NCBI GenBank assembly: GCA_026985435.1
Contig: JALSQL010000091.1
Coordinates: 1 to 10,045 of the forward strand
Direction: 5' to 3'
Length of the DNA: 10,045 nucleotides
From: Acidilobaceae archaeon
GTDB lineage: Archaea; Thermoproteota; Thermoprotei_A; Sulfolobales; Acidilobaceae
The notes under the pieces are model-generated. The model did no database searches. It had not been told where the DNA came from and saw nothing but the letters and a program-made list of their open reading frames with translations. The position numbers were made by a program, and so were the translations under genes. Position 1 is the first letter of the stretch, and every line of letters begins with the position of its first letter. Below, piece by piece: positions 1 through 5,475 of this stretch.

Positions 1-184
1 CGGGCCTCTCATCCATTATCCTGGACGCCTCTCTGGCGACGCTCTCAGCCGTTATCTCCTCGCCCCGCCTGGCCAGCCTGGCTACTGCCAGTAGCGTTAG
101 CACGAGCCCCCTCCTCTCGCCGGAGCGGAACCTCTCGAGGATGGAGTCGAGCCTCCTCCTCAGGTCGCCTATTAGCCTCGCCAA
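1..184 (-). CDS. Unknown protein, 5' part of gene (runs off left edge)
   Basis: An open frame of about 61 codons begins at a TTG (184-182) and continues without a stop to the left edge, so only the N-terminus is visible. It reads LARLIGDLRRRLDSILERF and continues into a Leu/Ala-rich helix and a charged stretch ending RIMDERP. It looks helical, with no membrane segment and no motif I recognise. The start is inferred: a TATA-like GGATTTTTAC lies at 225-233 on this strand, which predicts transcription from about 203 and a short leader. No ATG or in-frame GTG exists upstream of the TTG. The gene is downstream of eL33 on the same strand but seems to have its own promoter. The function is unknown; codon use (G/C at third positions) fits a real gene. 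Confidence 0.55.
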   Translation of the reverse strand, partial: MARLIGDLRRRLDSILERFRSGERRGLVLTLLAVARLARRGEEITAESVAREASRIMDERP

Positions 185-255
185 CCAGCAGCCCCCACGC
201 GAGCAGGCGGGGTGGGGGTCGAGGGTAAAAATCCGGCCCGGATAGGCCCGGCGGC

Positions 256-522
256 CTAGTCGAGTATCTCAGCCTGCCCGCCTATCGCCTGGCCGGGGAG
301 CGGCCTCTCGAACCGGGCTAGGAGTAGCGGGTTCCTGGCGCCGTGCCTCCTGACCACCCTGCCCCGGTAAATGTTGCCTTTCGGGTCCCGGTAGACGACG
401 CGCTTGCCCACCAGGCCCGCCGCCCTCGCCGCTGGCAGGCCCTCAACCCTGAGGATGACCTGGCCGGGGTACTGGGTGCTGGGGCCCCTCCGGTAGCCCA
501 TGACGGTGGCCCTCACCGCCAT
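256..522 (-). CDS. rpl35ae: Large-subunit ribosomal protein eL33 (L35Ae)
   Basis: This 88-residue protein is the archaeal/eukaryotic L35Ae (eL33), a component of the 50S subunit that binds 23S rRNA; bacteria lack it. Diagnostic segments are MGYRRGPSTQYPGQVILRVEG (8-28), the lysine-bearing GLVGKRVVYRDPKGNIYRG (36-54), the basic RVVRRHGARNPLLLARF (55-71) and the C-terminal PLPGQAIGGQAEILD. The family is small (roughly 85-110 residues), so length fits. An open frame extends 30 codons further upstream, but the extra residues are Gly/Pro/Arg-rich and cross the promoter. The ATG at 522 is preceded three bases away by GGTGG, and by a TATA-like GTTAAAAAC at 563-571, so I use that start. The identification is secure. 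Confidence 0.94.
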   Translation of the reverse strand: MAVRATVMGYRRGPSTQYPGQVILRVEGLPAARAAGLVGKRVVYRDPKGNIYRGRVVRRHGARNPLLLARFERPLPGQAIGGQAEILD

Positions 523-562
523 GAGCCACCAGCCCCCCGACCCTCGACCTCGGGGGGCCGGG

Positions 563-571
563 GTTTTTAAC
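563..571 (-). promoter_or_regulatory. TATA-like box of the eL33 gene
   Basis: GTTAAAAAC on the minus strand is the only A/T run in this GC-rich stretch. Its centre lies about 45 bases before the eL33 ATG, which predicts transcription from about 541 and a ~20-base leader holding the GGTGG ribosome-binding site. Confidence 0.55.
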
Positions 572-680
572 GTCGCGCCGGCGGGACGCCCGTTTTGCAT
601 TACGGACTCCACGGTGGAGCCGGGGGTGGGTGGGAAAACAGAATTACCCTACCAGCTATACGGGAACCGGTGGCCTGCAG

Positions 681-1442
681 GTGCAGGGGGTCGACGCCCC
701 GGACTTCGCGAGGGCTAGAAGGCTTGTCGAGGAGGCGTCGAGGGGCGTCGACCTCCTAGCCAGGGGCACCTGGCCCCTGCTGGTGGCGCTGGTTCTACTC
801 CTCTTCTCCGCCTCCCTGGCCGCCCTGGCGGAGTTCAACCCCCTCAGGCCCCCCGGGCCGGCCGCCGCTGCTGCCCACCCAGCACTGGCCGCGGCTTCCA
901 GCCTCCTGCTGGGCCTCTCCTCGGCCTCGGCCGTCTACGGGCTCTCCTCGTGGGCGTCCGCTGCTAGGAGCCTCGAGCGGGTATGCGGCAGGGCCAGGCT
1001 GGGCCTCTACGCCGCCTGGGTGCTCGAGGCCGGCTTCGGGGGCCTGGCCGTGGGCATGCTGGCCTACGCGGCAGCGCTCCACGCAGGCCCGGCGGCCCTG
1101 GCGGCCGCTAGGCTCGTCCTCGTGGCGGGCGCCTCCCTGGTGGCGCTGGGCTGGGTGCTCGAGTCGGCCTTCTTCCTCTGGGTCCTGCCGTCGGTGGAGG
1201 TCGGCGGCGCCCGGTTCCCCCGGGCATACCGGGTCTCGGGGCTCGTGCTCGCCTCCCTCGGCCCCCTGGCGGGCTCGGGCGTCGCAGCCGGGCCCTCCAC
1301 GGGGCTTGGCATGGCGCTCCTGGCGGCGGCGGCCCTGGCTGGCGTGGCGTTCACCCTGGCGCTCCTGGCGGCTGTTAACGAGACTAAGAGGAGGCTCTCG
1401 AGGATAGCGGAGTGGGGCGGCGCCCCGCCCCCCGAGATCTAG
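681..1442 (+). CDS. Polytopic membrane protein of unknown function
   Basis: This is a strongly hydrophobic Ala/Leu/Gly-rich protein of 253 residues from the preferred start. A short charged N-terminal helix (VDAPDFARARRLVEEASRG) precedes about six membrane segments, at roughly residues 31-51, 67-90, 109-133, 141-169, 185-204 and 209-232. A basic ETKRRLSRIAEWG tail follows. I see no transporter or enzyme signature. It resembles in general form the uncharacterised multi-pass proteins common in crenarchaea (DUF973-like), but this is only a resemblance. Start: the frame is open to a GTG at 630, but codons 1-17 are A/T-rich and unlike the rest. GTG at 681 has GGTGG seven bases upstream, the pattern used elsewhere in this window. 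The gene stands alone and converges with the next one. Confidence 0.78.
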   Translation: MQGVDAPDFARARRLVEEASRGVDLLARGTWPLLVALVLLLFSASLAALAEFNPLRPPGPAAAAAHPALAAASSLLLGLSSASAVYGLSSWASAARSLERVCGRARLGLYAAWVLEAGFGGLAVGMLAYAAALHAGPAALAAARLVLVAGASLVALGWVLESAFFLWVLPSVEVGGARFPRAYRVSGLVLASLGPLAGSGVAAGPSTGLGMALLAAAALAGVAFTLALLAAVNETKRRLSRIAEWGGAPPPEI

Positions 1443-1455
1443 CGCCACGCGGGGG

Positions 1456-2220
1456 CTAGGAGGTTACCAGCTCCCCGCCAGCCTCTACGACCGCGTCAAC
1501 CCGCCTCAGGGCGGCGTCCCTGCTCTCCACGCACTCCACGCTAGCCTTAGCCCCGTCTATCTCCAGGACCAGGTAGGGGCACCCCATGTAGTCCTTCAGG
1601 ATGCACACATACCTGGACCCCCCGCCGGCGGCTATGACGCCCGCCCTCTCGAGCACCTCGCCCGGGGGCCCCCGGCAGGACCGGGAGGCGCTGCACCTAA
1701 CCCATATCCTCGACGTGCACTCGGAGAACACCTCGTCGGGCGATGCCTGAGCGCCCGGAGTCGCCCTCGACCCTCGGGCCTCGGGTTCCCCGCCGCCCCC
1801 CGGCCTGCCGCTCGGCGGTGGCGGGGCTACGAGCTTCTCTAGAACGCTCACCGCCTCCCCGGCATCCGGCTGGGCTACGCGTATCTCGAAGCCCGAAGAC
1901 CTGACACGCTCCATGTCGAAGGCCGCCACGATATCCGTCGCCTCAAGCACCTCGACGTGCACTCTATATAGGTTCTCCCCCGGGGGCTCGAGGCTCGTGC
2001 AGGAGTAGGCCAGGTTGCCCCTGGAGACCCAGAAGCGGCACTCCTCGGTTAGCGTCGCGTAGTATAGTGTGACGCGGATTACTCTAACGGCGCCCCGGCC
2101 CTGGAGTGCGGCCCCCACATGCCTCTCGACATACGAGATCGCGTCCTCCGCGGAATCCCCGTCGAACACCCTCGATTCTATAAACTTGTTGAACACAGGC
2201 TCGGGGATCTCTTTACCCAT
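1456..2220 (-). CDS. Unknown two-domain cysteine-rich protein
   Basis: The 254-residue product has no family I recognise. Residues 1-130 form a folded-looking region with an acidic helix (SAEDAISYVERHVGAALQG), alternating beta-type segments (VRVIRVTLYY, NLYRVHVEVLEAT) and cysteines C61 and C74. Residues 132-163 are a low-complexity Pro/Gly/Ala linker. Residues 164-254 form a second domain carrying C168, C176, C182, C206, C214 and C230. The even count of eight cysteines would suit disulfides, known from cytoplasmic proteins of some hyperthermophiles, but the spacing does not form an obvious zinc site. No signal peptide or membrane span is seen. Start: ATG at 2220 has GGGAGATGA just upstream and a TATA-like box at 2254-2263; an in-frame TTG at 2247 lies above the predicted transcript start. 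It is divergent from the gene at 2372. Confidence 0.72.
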   Translation of the reverse strand: MGKEIPEPVFNKFIESRVFDGDSAEDAISYVERHVGAALQGRGAVRVIRVTLYYATLTEECRFWVSRGNLAYSCTSLEPPGENLYRVHVEVLEATDIVAAFDMERVRSSGFEIRVAQPDAGEAVSVLEKLVAPPPPSGRPGGGGEPEARGSRATPGAQASPDEVFSECTSRIWVRCSASRSCRGPPGEVLERAGVIAAGGGSRYVCILKDYMGCPYLVLEIDGAKASVECVESRDAALRRVDAVVEAGGELVTS

Positions 2221-2253
2221 CCGCTCATCTCCCGCGAAAGCGTGCAAAGCGTA

Positions 2254-2263
2254 GGTTTAAAGG
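2254..2263 (-). promoter_or_regulatory. TATA-like box of the 1456-2220 gene
   Basis: CCTTTAAACC on the minus strand is centred about 38 bases before the ATG at 2220, predicting transcription from about 2232. The resulting ~12-base leader contains GGGAGATGA, a good match to the Shine-Dalgarno sequence, and this decides the ATG over the upstream TTG. Confidence 0.5.
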
Positions 2264-2325
2264 CATTCCCATACACATTATTGTACGCGCCGCCACGTCC
2301 TGGCGCGTCATAGCATACTAATACC

Positions 2326-2372
2326 CATAATTAATTTGAGAGTGGTGTTTTTCGTTATAAAAGTTTTTAAAG
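2326..2372 (+). promoter_or_regulatory. AT-rich promoter region of the 2372-2908 gene
   Basis: This stretch is far richer in A/T than its surroundings and holds three TATA-like candidates on the plus strand: CATAATTAAT (2326-2335), GTTATAAAAG (2354-2363) and TTTTTAAAG (2364-2372). The first would place the transcript start near 2358 and suit the GTG at 2372. The second and third would start transcription near 2387, downstream of that GTG, and favour the TTG at 2441. The sequence alone cannot choose between them. Confidence 0.45.
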
Positions 2373-2908
2373 TGTCGGACTCGAGATATGGGGGGCTGCA
2401 GGGGCGCTATAAGGGAGTATATACGTGCGGGTGCGAAAAGTTGATATGCAAGCCTCTAGAGGTACTCTGCTCCCGGCTCCGGGCAGAGGAGGATATAGGG
2501 GAGGATGAGTGCTTGAAGTTGGAGCACTCGCTAATGTTTGATTTGCTGCTGGGTATGGTTGAGCATGAGGGCGTGAACGACAGGGGCGTGGTTGAGGCCG
2601 CCTCCAAGGGCCTCTTCCACGCCTTGGGCGTCGCGGGGAGGCTATCCAGGGAGACGGGCAGGTACGCCATCGTAGTGTCCACCGACCCGCTCCTATCCGG
2701 GGTCGTGGTCGTCTCGCCGCCGCCAGGCCTGGGCTCGGAGCTCTCAGCCTGCGCCGTGAACTACGGCATACTCGTGGACTGCGACACCCCAGGGGTGGCC
2801 CACTACTGGCCGCAGAGCAACCGGAGGGTCAGGGTCATGCTAGTAGAGCCGAGCCTCCTCGCCGAGAGGGCCAGGAGCCACGTCTCCCTCCTGAAGGCTC
2901 ACAGCTAA
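2372..2908 (+). CDS. Unknown cysteine-containing protein, divergent from the 1456-2220 gene
   Basis: The product (178 residues from GTG 2372) is not one I recognise. The N-terminal part has closely spaced cysteines (C19, C21, C26, C33, C47) around TCGCEKLIC. Then come a helical stretch (residues 50-95) and a C-terminal alpha/beta-looking part with hydrophobic strands (YAIVVSTDPLLSGVVVVSPP, ILVDCDTP, RRVRVMLVEP). C-x-C followed by C-x6-C could bind metal, but the set matches no standard finger. The start is uncertain. The frame is open to a TTG at 2336, but codons there overlap TATA-like sequences; GTG 2372 and TTG 2441 are the alternatives, and none has a good ribosome-binding site. If TTG 2441 is real, C19 and C21 are lost. 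It shares an intergenic region with the divergent gene, so the two may be co-regulated. Confidence 0.66.
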   Translation: MSDSRYGGLQGRYKGVYTCGCEKLICKPLEVLCSRLRAEEDIGEDECLKLEHSLMFDLLLGMVEHEGVNDRGVVEAASKGLFHALGVAGRLSRETGRYAIVVSTDPLLSGVVVVSPPPGLGSELSACAVNYGILVDCDTPGVAHYWPQSNRRVRVMLVEPSLLAERARSHVSLLKAHS

Positions 2909-3111
2909 CCCCCAAGCCCCCTAAACCCTCCCTCCGCGGGTGCGGGCCGGAGCTCCCACCTCGTGGCAGCGTTGAGGGCGGTGCCACTGGCAGGGCTGCC
3001 CCCCGCCCAGGCCCGGGCAGACTACTGCGGGGCGCCAGCCGTGGGGCCGGGGTGCCGGCCCAACGTTTAAAGGGCTGGCCAGAGCGCTAGCGTGACGGAG
3101 GGCACCGGAGC
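2909..3111 (+). other. Intergenic region before tRNA-Ser with hairpin potential
   Basis: I see no convincing gene in this region. It contains short GC-rich inverted repeats, for example TGGCA/TGCCA and GGCAG/CTGCC around 2960-3000, and the palindrome GCCCGGGC near 3010. The repeats could end the upstream transcript or be part of a structured RNA, but GC-rich DNA forms such pairs easily. The right end holds the tRNA promoter. Confidence 0.4.
3066..3072 (+). promoter_or_regulatory. TATA-like box of tRNA-Ser
   Basis: TTTAAAG stands in GC-rich sequence 43 bases before the mature tRNA 5' end. Transcription would begin near 3095 and give a leader of about 17 bases. Confidence 0.55.
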
Positions 3112-3235
3112 GCCGGGGTGGCCGAGCGGCCCAAGGCGGCGGGCTCGAGGGCGGCTTGGGGGTTCGCGCCCGCCGCGCGTGAGACCCGTTGCCCCGAGGA
3201 GGGGCGCGCGGGTTCGAATCCCGCCCCCGGCGCCA
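3112..3235 (+). tRNA. tRNA-Ser(CGA) with intron in the anticodon loop
   Basis: The gene folds as a class II tRNA. The acceptor stem is GCCGGGG (3112-3118) with CCCCGGC (3225-3231), followed by G73 and an encoded CCA (3233-3235). The D arm spans 3121-3137. The anticodon stem is GCGGG (3139-3143) with CCCGT (3185-3189). The long variable arm pairs GCCCC with GGGGC (3191-3205), and the T arm is GCGGG-TTCGAAT-CCCGC (3208-3224). The loop begins CTCGAG, giving anticodon CGA; G73 and the long variable arm agree with serine rather than leucine. The loop closes only if about 34 bases, roughly 3150-3183, are removed at the usual archaeal 37/38 position. The central helix at the splice junctions pairs imperfectly, so a relaxed bulge-helix-bulge is likely and the exact ends may be off by a base or two. 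Confidence 0.93.
3150..3183 (+). other. tRNA-Ser intron (position 37/38)
   Basis: These ~34 bases interrupt the anticodon loop between G37 and A38. They contain GCGGC (3151-3155) able to pair with GCCGC (3172-3176), forming the intron-side helix. The expected 4-bp central helix, CTCG (3144-3147) against CGTG (3178-3181), has one U-U mismatch, and one extra base faces the 5' bulge. This is a relaxed form of the motif cut by the archaeal splicing endonuclease. Confidence 0.8.
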
Positions 3236-3260
3236 CTAGAACCTCACGTGTCAGGGGTGG

Positions 3261-3857
3261 CTAGCGGGAGTAGGTGCCCATAGCGTAGCCCCAGGCTAGC
3301 ACGTGGCCCCTGGCAGCGTTTAGCAGCGAGTCCACCCTGAAGCCCCTGGGGAGCCCGGGGTCCCGGTCTAGGGCGAGCGCCAGGAAGAAGTAGCGGTGGC
3401 TACCGTGGCCCCTGGGCGGGCAGGGGCCCCCGTAGCCCAGGCGGCCGAAGTCGTTCAGCCCCTCGACCACGGCGTCCCTCGGGAATACCGCAGAGCCCCC
3501 GGAGGCCCTGGCGACTGCGAGCCAGTGGATGAAGGTGCCCAGCGGCGCGTCAGGGTCGTACATTACGAGCGCCACAGCCGCCGCGCCGCCGGGGACGCCG
3601 GAGACCCTAACCTCCGGCGCCCTGTCCGGCCCGTCGCACGTGTACTCCCTGGGTATCCTGGAGCCCACACCCTCGAGTCCCTCAACCTCAACCCGAAGAC
3701 TCTCGGGGGCACCGGAAACCAGGCCCTCAAACCTCGAGTCAACAAGGCCGCCAGCCGCCACGCCGCCACCACCCCCACGGGAGGCCCACAACCCAACAGC
3801 GGCGGCCAGCGCTAATACGGCCACCGCCACCACAACAACCACGGCCGGGCGGCGCAC
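3261..3857 (-). CDS. Membrane-anchored PEBP-family (YbhB/YbcL, Raf-kinase-inhibitor-like) protein
   Basis: The 198-residue product belongs to the phosphatidylethanolamine-binding protein family. Family hallmarks from the chosen start are CDGPDRAPEV (74-83), the anion-pocket motif DPDAP (101-105), the histidine of FIHW (His111), and HGSHRYFFLALAL (151-163). An N-terminal hydrophobic run (residues 6-24) followed by a Gly-rich linker acts as a signal sequence or membrane anchor, so the domain probably sits on the outer face of the membrane. Archaeal and bacterial members of this family lack an agreed substrate. The frame is open to 3968, but that part crosses the promoter. GTG at 3857 follows GGTGG by two bases; GTGs at 3863 and 3866 are alternatives. 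Downstream it converges with tRNA-Ser. Confidence 0.93.
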   Translation of the reverse strand: MRRPAVVVVVAVAVLALAAAVGLWASRGGGGGVAAGGLVDSRFEGLVSGAPESLRVEVEGLEGVGSRIPREYTCDGPDRAPEVRVSGVPGGAAAVALVMYDPDAPLGTFIHWLAVARASGGSAVFPRDAVVEGLNDFGRLGYGGPCPPRGHGSHRYFFLALALDRDPGLPRGFRVDSLLNAARGHVLAWGYAMGTYSR

Positions 3858-3933
3858 AGCCACCACGCCCCCGGCAAGCGGCGGGCACCAAGACCCCTTA
3901 TTACCTGGCCGAGCACGGGCGCGGCGGGCAAGC

Positions 3934-3943
3934 GAAAAATAAG
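3934..3943. promoter_or_regulatory. Shared A/T box between PEBP gene and tRNA-Pro
   Basis: GAAAAATAAG is the only A/T run between the two divergent genes. Read on the plus strand it would start transcription near 3964, giving tRNA-Pro a ~24-base leader. Read on the minus strand (CTTATTTTTC) it would start near 3912, ahead of the PEBP GTG. One box may serve both directions, or only one. Confidence 0.45.
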
Positions 3944-3987
3944 GGCCCCCCAGCCACGCGCTACCCACGAGGAGGCCCAGAGCCGGC

Positions 3988-4065
3988 GGGGCCGTCGTCT
4001 AGCCTGGCTAGGATGCGGGGCTTGGGCCCCCGTGGTCCGGGGTTCAAATCCCCGCGGCCCCACCA
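3988..4065 (+). tRNA. tRNA-Pro(UGG)
   Basis: The gene folds as a complete intronless tRNA. The acceptor stem is GGGGCCG (3988-3994) with CGGCCCC (4055-4061), then A73 and an encoded CCA (4063-4065). The anticodon stem CGGGG/CCCCG encloses CTTGGGC (4021-4027), giving anticodon TGG, proline. The T arm is CGGGG-TTCAAAT-CCCCG (4038-4054). It is the likely attachment site of the AT-rich island that follows, because its 3' end is repeated at 4531-4544. Confidence 0.96.
4048..4061 (+). repeat. Direct repeat, left copy: 3' end of tRNA-Pro
   Basis: ATCCCCGCGGCCCC inside the T arm and acceptor stem of tRNA-Pro is repeated exactly and in the same orientation at 4531-4544. Duplication of a tRNA 3' end is typical of integration by archaeal tyrosine integrases. 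Confidence 0.5.
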
Positions 4066-4239
4066 CAACGCGGAGGGCCTCCCAGACCGCTAATAATCCG
4101 CCCAACGCTAAACTATCTGGTCCTCCACTAAATCTAACATAAACATAACCAGCCATTGAGCAGTATAATCCTTCTAGCAGAGCCGCCACTTTACTACATA
4201 ATATACTAATGTATGACTCCTTGATATCCAGTACTATCG
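4066..4239. other. AT-rich non-coding stretch of the tRNA-Pro island
   Basis: This stretch is much richer in A/T than the rest of the window and holds no gene I can support. A minus-strand frame continues through it from inside the antitoxin-like gene (4321) and runs on antisense across tRNA-Pro. The part encoded here (KLAIVLDIKESYISIL and onward) resembles coding sequence slightly, but has no proper start or end. It may be a decayed partner of the antitoxin-like gene or simply non-coding. Confidence 0.4.
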
Positions 4240-4476
4240 CTAGTTTCCTAGTAGTTCTCGTCGTTTTTCTTGTTCTACTAGCTCCTTCCTTAGCCTCTTC
4301 TTCACCTCTCCCTCTAGCCATTCGGCTTCCTCCTCCGCGAGCCCCAGTTTGGCCGCTAGTATCTCGACGGGGGCTAGCCTGATAGCCTTTGATAGGGTTT
4401 CCTCGTCCACTTCCAGCCAGCTCGGCAGCTCTACCTCCACCGAGACCCTCCTACTCTCGGCCACCTCTTCACCCAC
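4240..4476 (-). CDS. Small antitoxin-like protein
   Basis: This encodes a 78-residue charged protein with a short strand (VSVEVELPSWL, residues 11-21) followed by helices rich in Glu, Leu and Lys (EETLSKAIRLAPVEILAAKLGL, then AEEEAEWLEGEVKKRLRKELVEQEKRREL). A beta-strand followed by long charged helices is the layout of archaeal VapB-type antitoxins, in which the strand dimerises and binds DNA and the tail wraps the toxin. This is inferred from architecture; I cannot match it to a named family. No intact toxin gene adjoins it. The GTG start at 4476 lies about 25 bases from a TATA-like box (4494-4506), so the message is probably leaderless. The gene sits inside the putative integrated element after tRNA-Pro. 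Confidence 0.65.
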   Translation of the reverse strand: MGEEVAESRRVSVEVELPSWLEVDEETLSKAIRLAPVEILAAKLGLAEEEAEWLEGEVKKRLRKELVEQEKRRELLGN

Positions 4477-4493
4477 GTAGCCGATTCTATAGC

Positions 4494-4506
4494 TAAACTT
4501 AAATTC
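4494..4506 (-). promoter_or_regulatory. TATA-like box of the antitoxin-like gene
   Basis: GAATTTAAGTTTA on the minus strand is centred about 25 bases from the GTG at 4476, so transcription would start at or next to the start codon (leaderless message). No ribosome-binding motif is present, which agrees. Confidence 0.55.
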
Positions 4507-4512
4507 GTCATC

Positions 4513-4544
4513 CTAGGATCTTGGGCTTGTATCCCCGCGGCCCC
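4513..4544 (+). repeat. Degenerate tRNA-Pro remnant / right attachment-site repeat
   Basis: Three blocks identical to tRNA-Pro occur here in the same order and strand: CTAGGAT (4513-4519; tRNA 4008-4014), CTTGGGC, the anticodon loop (4520-4526; tRNA 4021-4027), and ATCCCCGCGGCCCC (4531-4544; tRNA 4048-4061). The intervening stem sequences are missing. This fits the distal attachment site of an element integrated in tRNA-Pro, partly eroded. Caution: CCCGCGGCCCCGGGG also occurs by itself at 6494-6508, so part of the match could be chance in GC-rich DNA. Confidence 0.5.
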
Positions 4545-4551
4545 GGGGGGG

Positions 4552-5475
4552 TCAGGTTTCCTGGGGGAGCTGGAGGTTCGACTCCTCCAGCAGCTTCTCG
4601 ACCATGAACCAGGGTATTGCTTGGAGTACCCTCTTCCTCCTCCCATCCGGCAGCCCGCGGAGGGCGTTTCCGGCCTCGCGGGCCTGGCGGGCGACGTATC
4701 TTAGGGCTGCCTCCACGGCGGGCATGCCGGGGCTCGCGCCGAGCACTGTGGTGGCCCACTTCTCGAAGAGCCTCTCGCTGGGGTCTAGCTTCCGCCTCCT
4801 CCCCTCCATGTAGGCGTGGTAGTCGGCGGCGTCGTCAGCTATCTGGTAGACCCTGCCGAGGGCTAGCCCGTAGGCCTCGAGGCTGGGGAGCATGTCATCC
4901 CTCCCGGCGGCGAGGGCCCCCAGGGCGGCCGCCAGCTGGAAGAGGCTCCCGGTCTTGAGGTCTACGAGCTCCACGTACCTCTGGGGGCCGAGCCTCGAGG
5001 CGAGGAGGTAGTCTATTATCTCCCCTCGGACGGTGCGCTCCCACGCCCTTATAACCCGGCCCAGCGCCTTGACGCCGTACCTCTCAACCATGCTCTGGGC
5101 CACTGGTATCATGAGGAGGCTCGCCAGAACAGTCTTCTCTATGCCGTGGACCATCCAGGCTACGGGGAGCCCCCTCCTAACCTGGTCCTTGTCTATGATA
5201 TCGTCTATCGCGAGGCTGGCGCTGTGCACCATCTCTATCGCCACAGCAGCGTCGAGGGCCTGCTCGGGGGCCGCCCCGAGGGCCTCCGCAACGAGGACCG
5301 TCAGGAAGCCCCGGAACCTCTTCCCGCCCCGGAGTATGTACTCGGACACCTCCACGAGGCCAGCCTCGCTGGCGTCCTTGGCCGCGGCCCTCAGCCTCGG
5401 CTCTATGAGGAGGCGCACCCTCCTCCACTCCTCCACGATCTCCTGGTAGACCTCGGCGTGCACCGCCTCGCTCAA
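4552..5475 (-). CDS. Short-chain polyprenyl (geranylgeranyl/geranylfarnesyl) diphosphate synthase
   Basis: This 307-residue trans-prenyltransferase condenses isopentenyl diphosphate with an allylic diphosphate, making the C20 or C25 chains of archaeal ether lipids. Visible motifs are GGKRFRG (50-56), the first aspartate-rich motif DDIID (91-95) followed by VRRGLP (99-104), KTG (174-176), FQ (179-180) and the second aspartate-rich motif DDAAD (214-218). The residue five before the first motif is a small Ala (A86), where aromatic side chains usually limit the product; a product longer than C15 is therefore inferred. After the second motif, the usual Lys and GK-x-T-x-P segment are absent, replaced by EGRRRKLDPSERL. 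The TTG start at 5475 suits a TATA-like GCTTAAAGC at 5515-5523; GTG 5463 is an alternative. It runs towards the antitoxin-like gene. Confidence 0.93.
   Translation of the reverse strand: MSEAVHAEVYQEIVEEWRRVRLLIEPRLRAAAKDASEAGLVEVSEYILRGGKRFRGFLTVLVAEALGAAPEQALDAAVAIEMVHSASLAIDDIIDKDQVRRGLPVAWMVHGIEKTVLASLLMIPVAQSMVERYGVKALGRVIRAWERTVRGEIIDYLLASRLGPQRYVELVDLKTGSLFQLAAALGALAAGRDDMLPSLEAYGLALGRVYQIADDAADYHAYMEGRRRKLDPSERLFEKWATTVLGASPGMPAVEAALRYVARQAREAGNALRGLPDGRRKRVLQAIPWFMVEKLLEESNLQLPQET

Noticed and set aside
795..1448. Long minus-strand open frame opposite the membrane protein
   Set aside because: It is an Arg/Gly/Pro-rich antisense frame caused by high GC; the plus-strand frame has clear membrane-segment periodicity.
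4210..4383. Short plus-strand frame MYDSLISSTIASFLVVLVVFL with a hydrophobic run
   Set aside because: It is mostly antisense to the antitoxin-like gene; the hydrophobic run mirrors the Lys/Arg/Glu codons of the other strand and no promoter or ribosome-binding site supports it.
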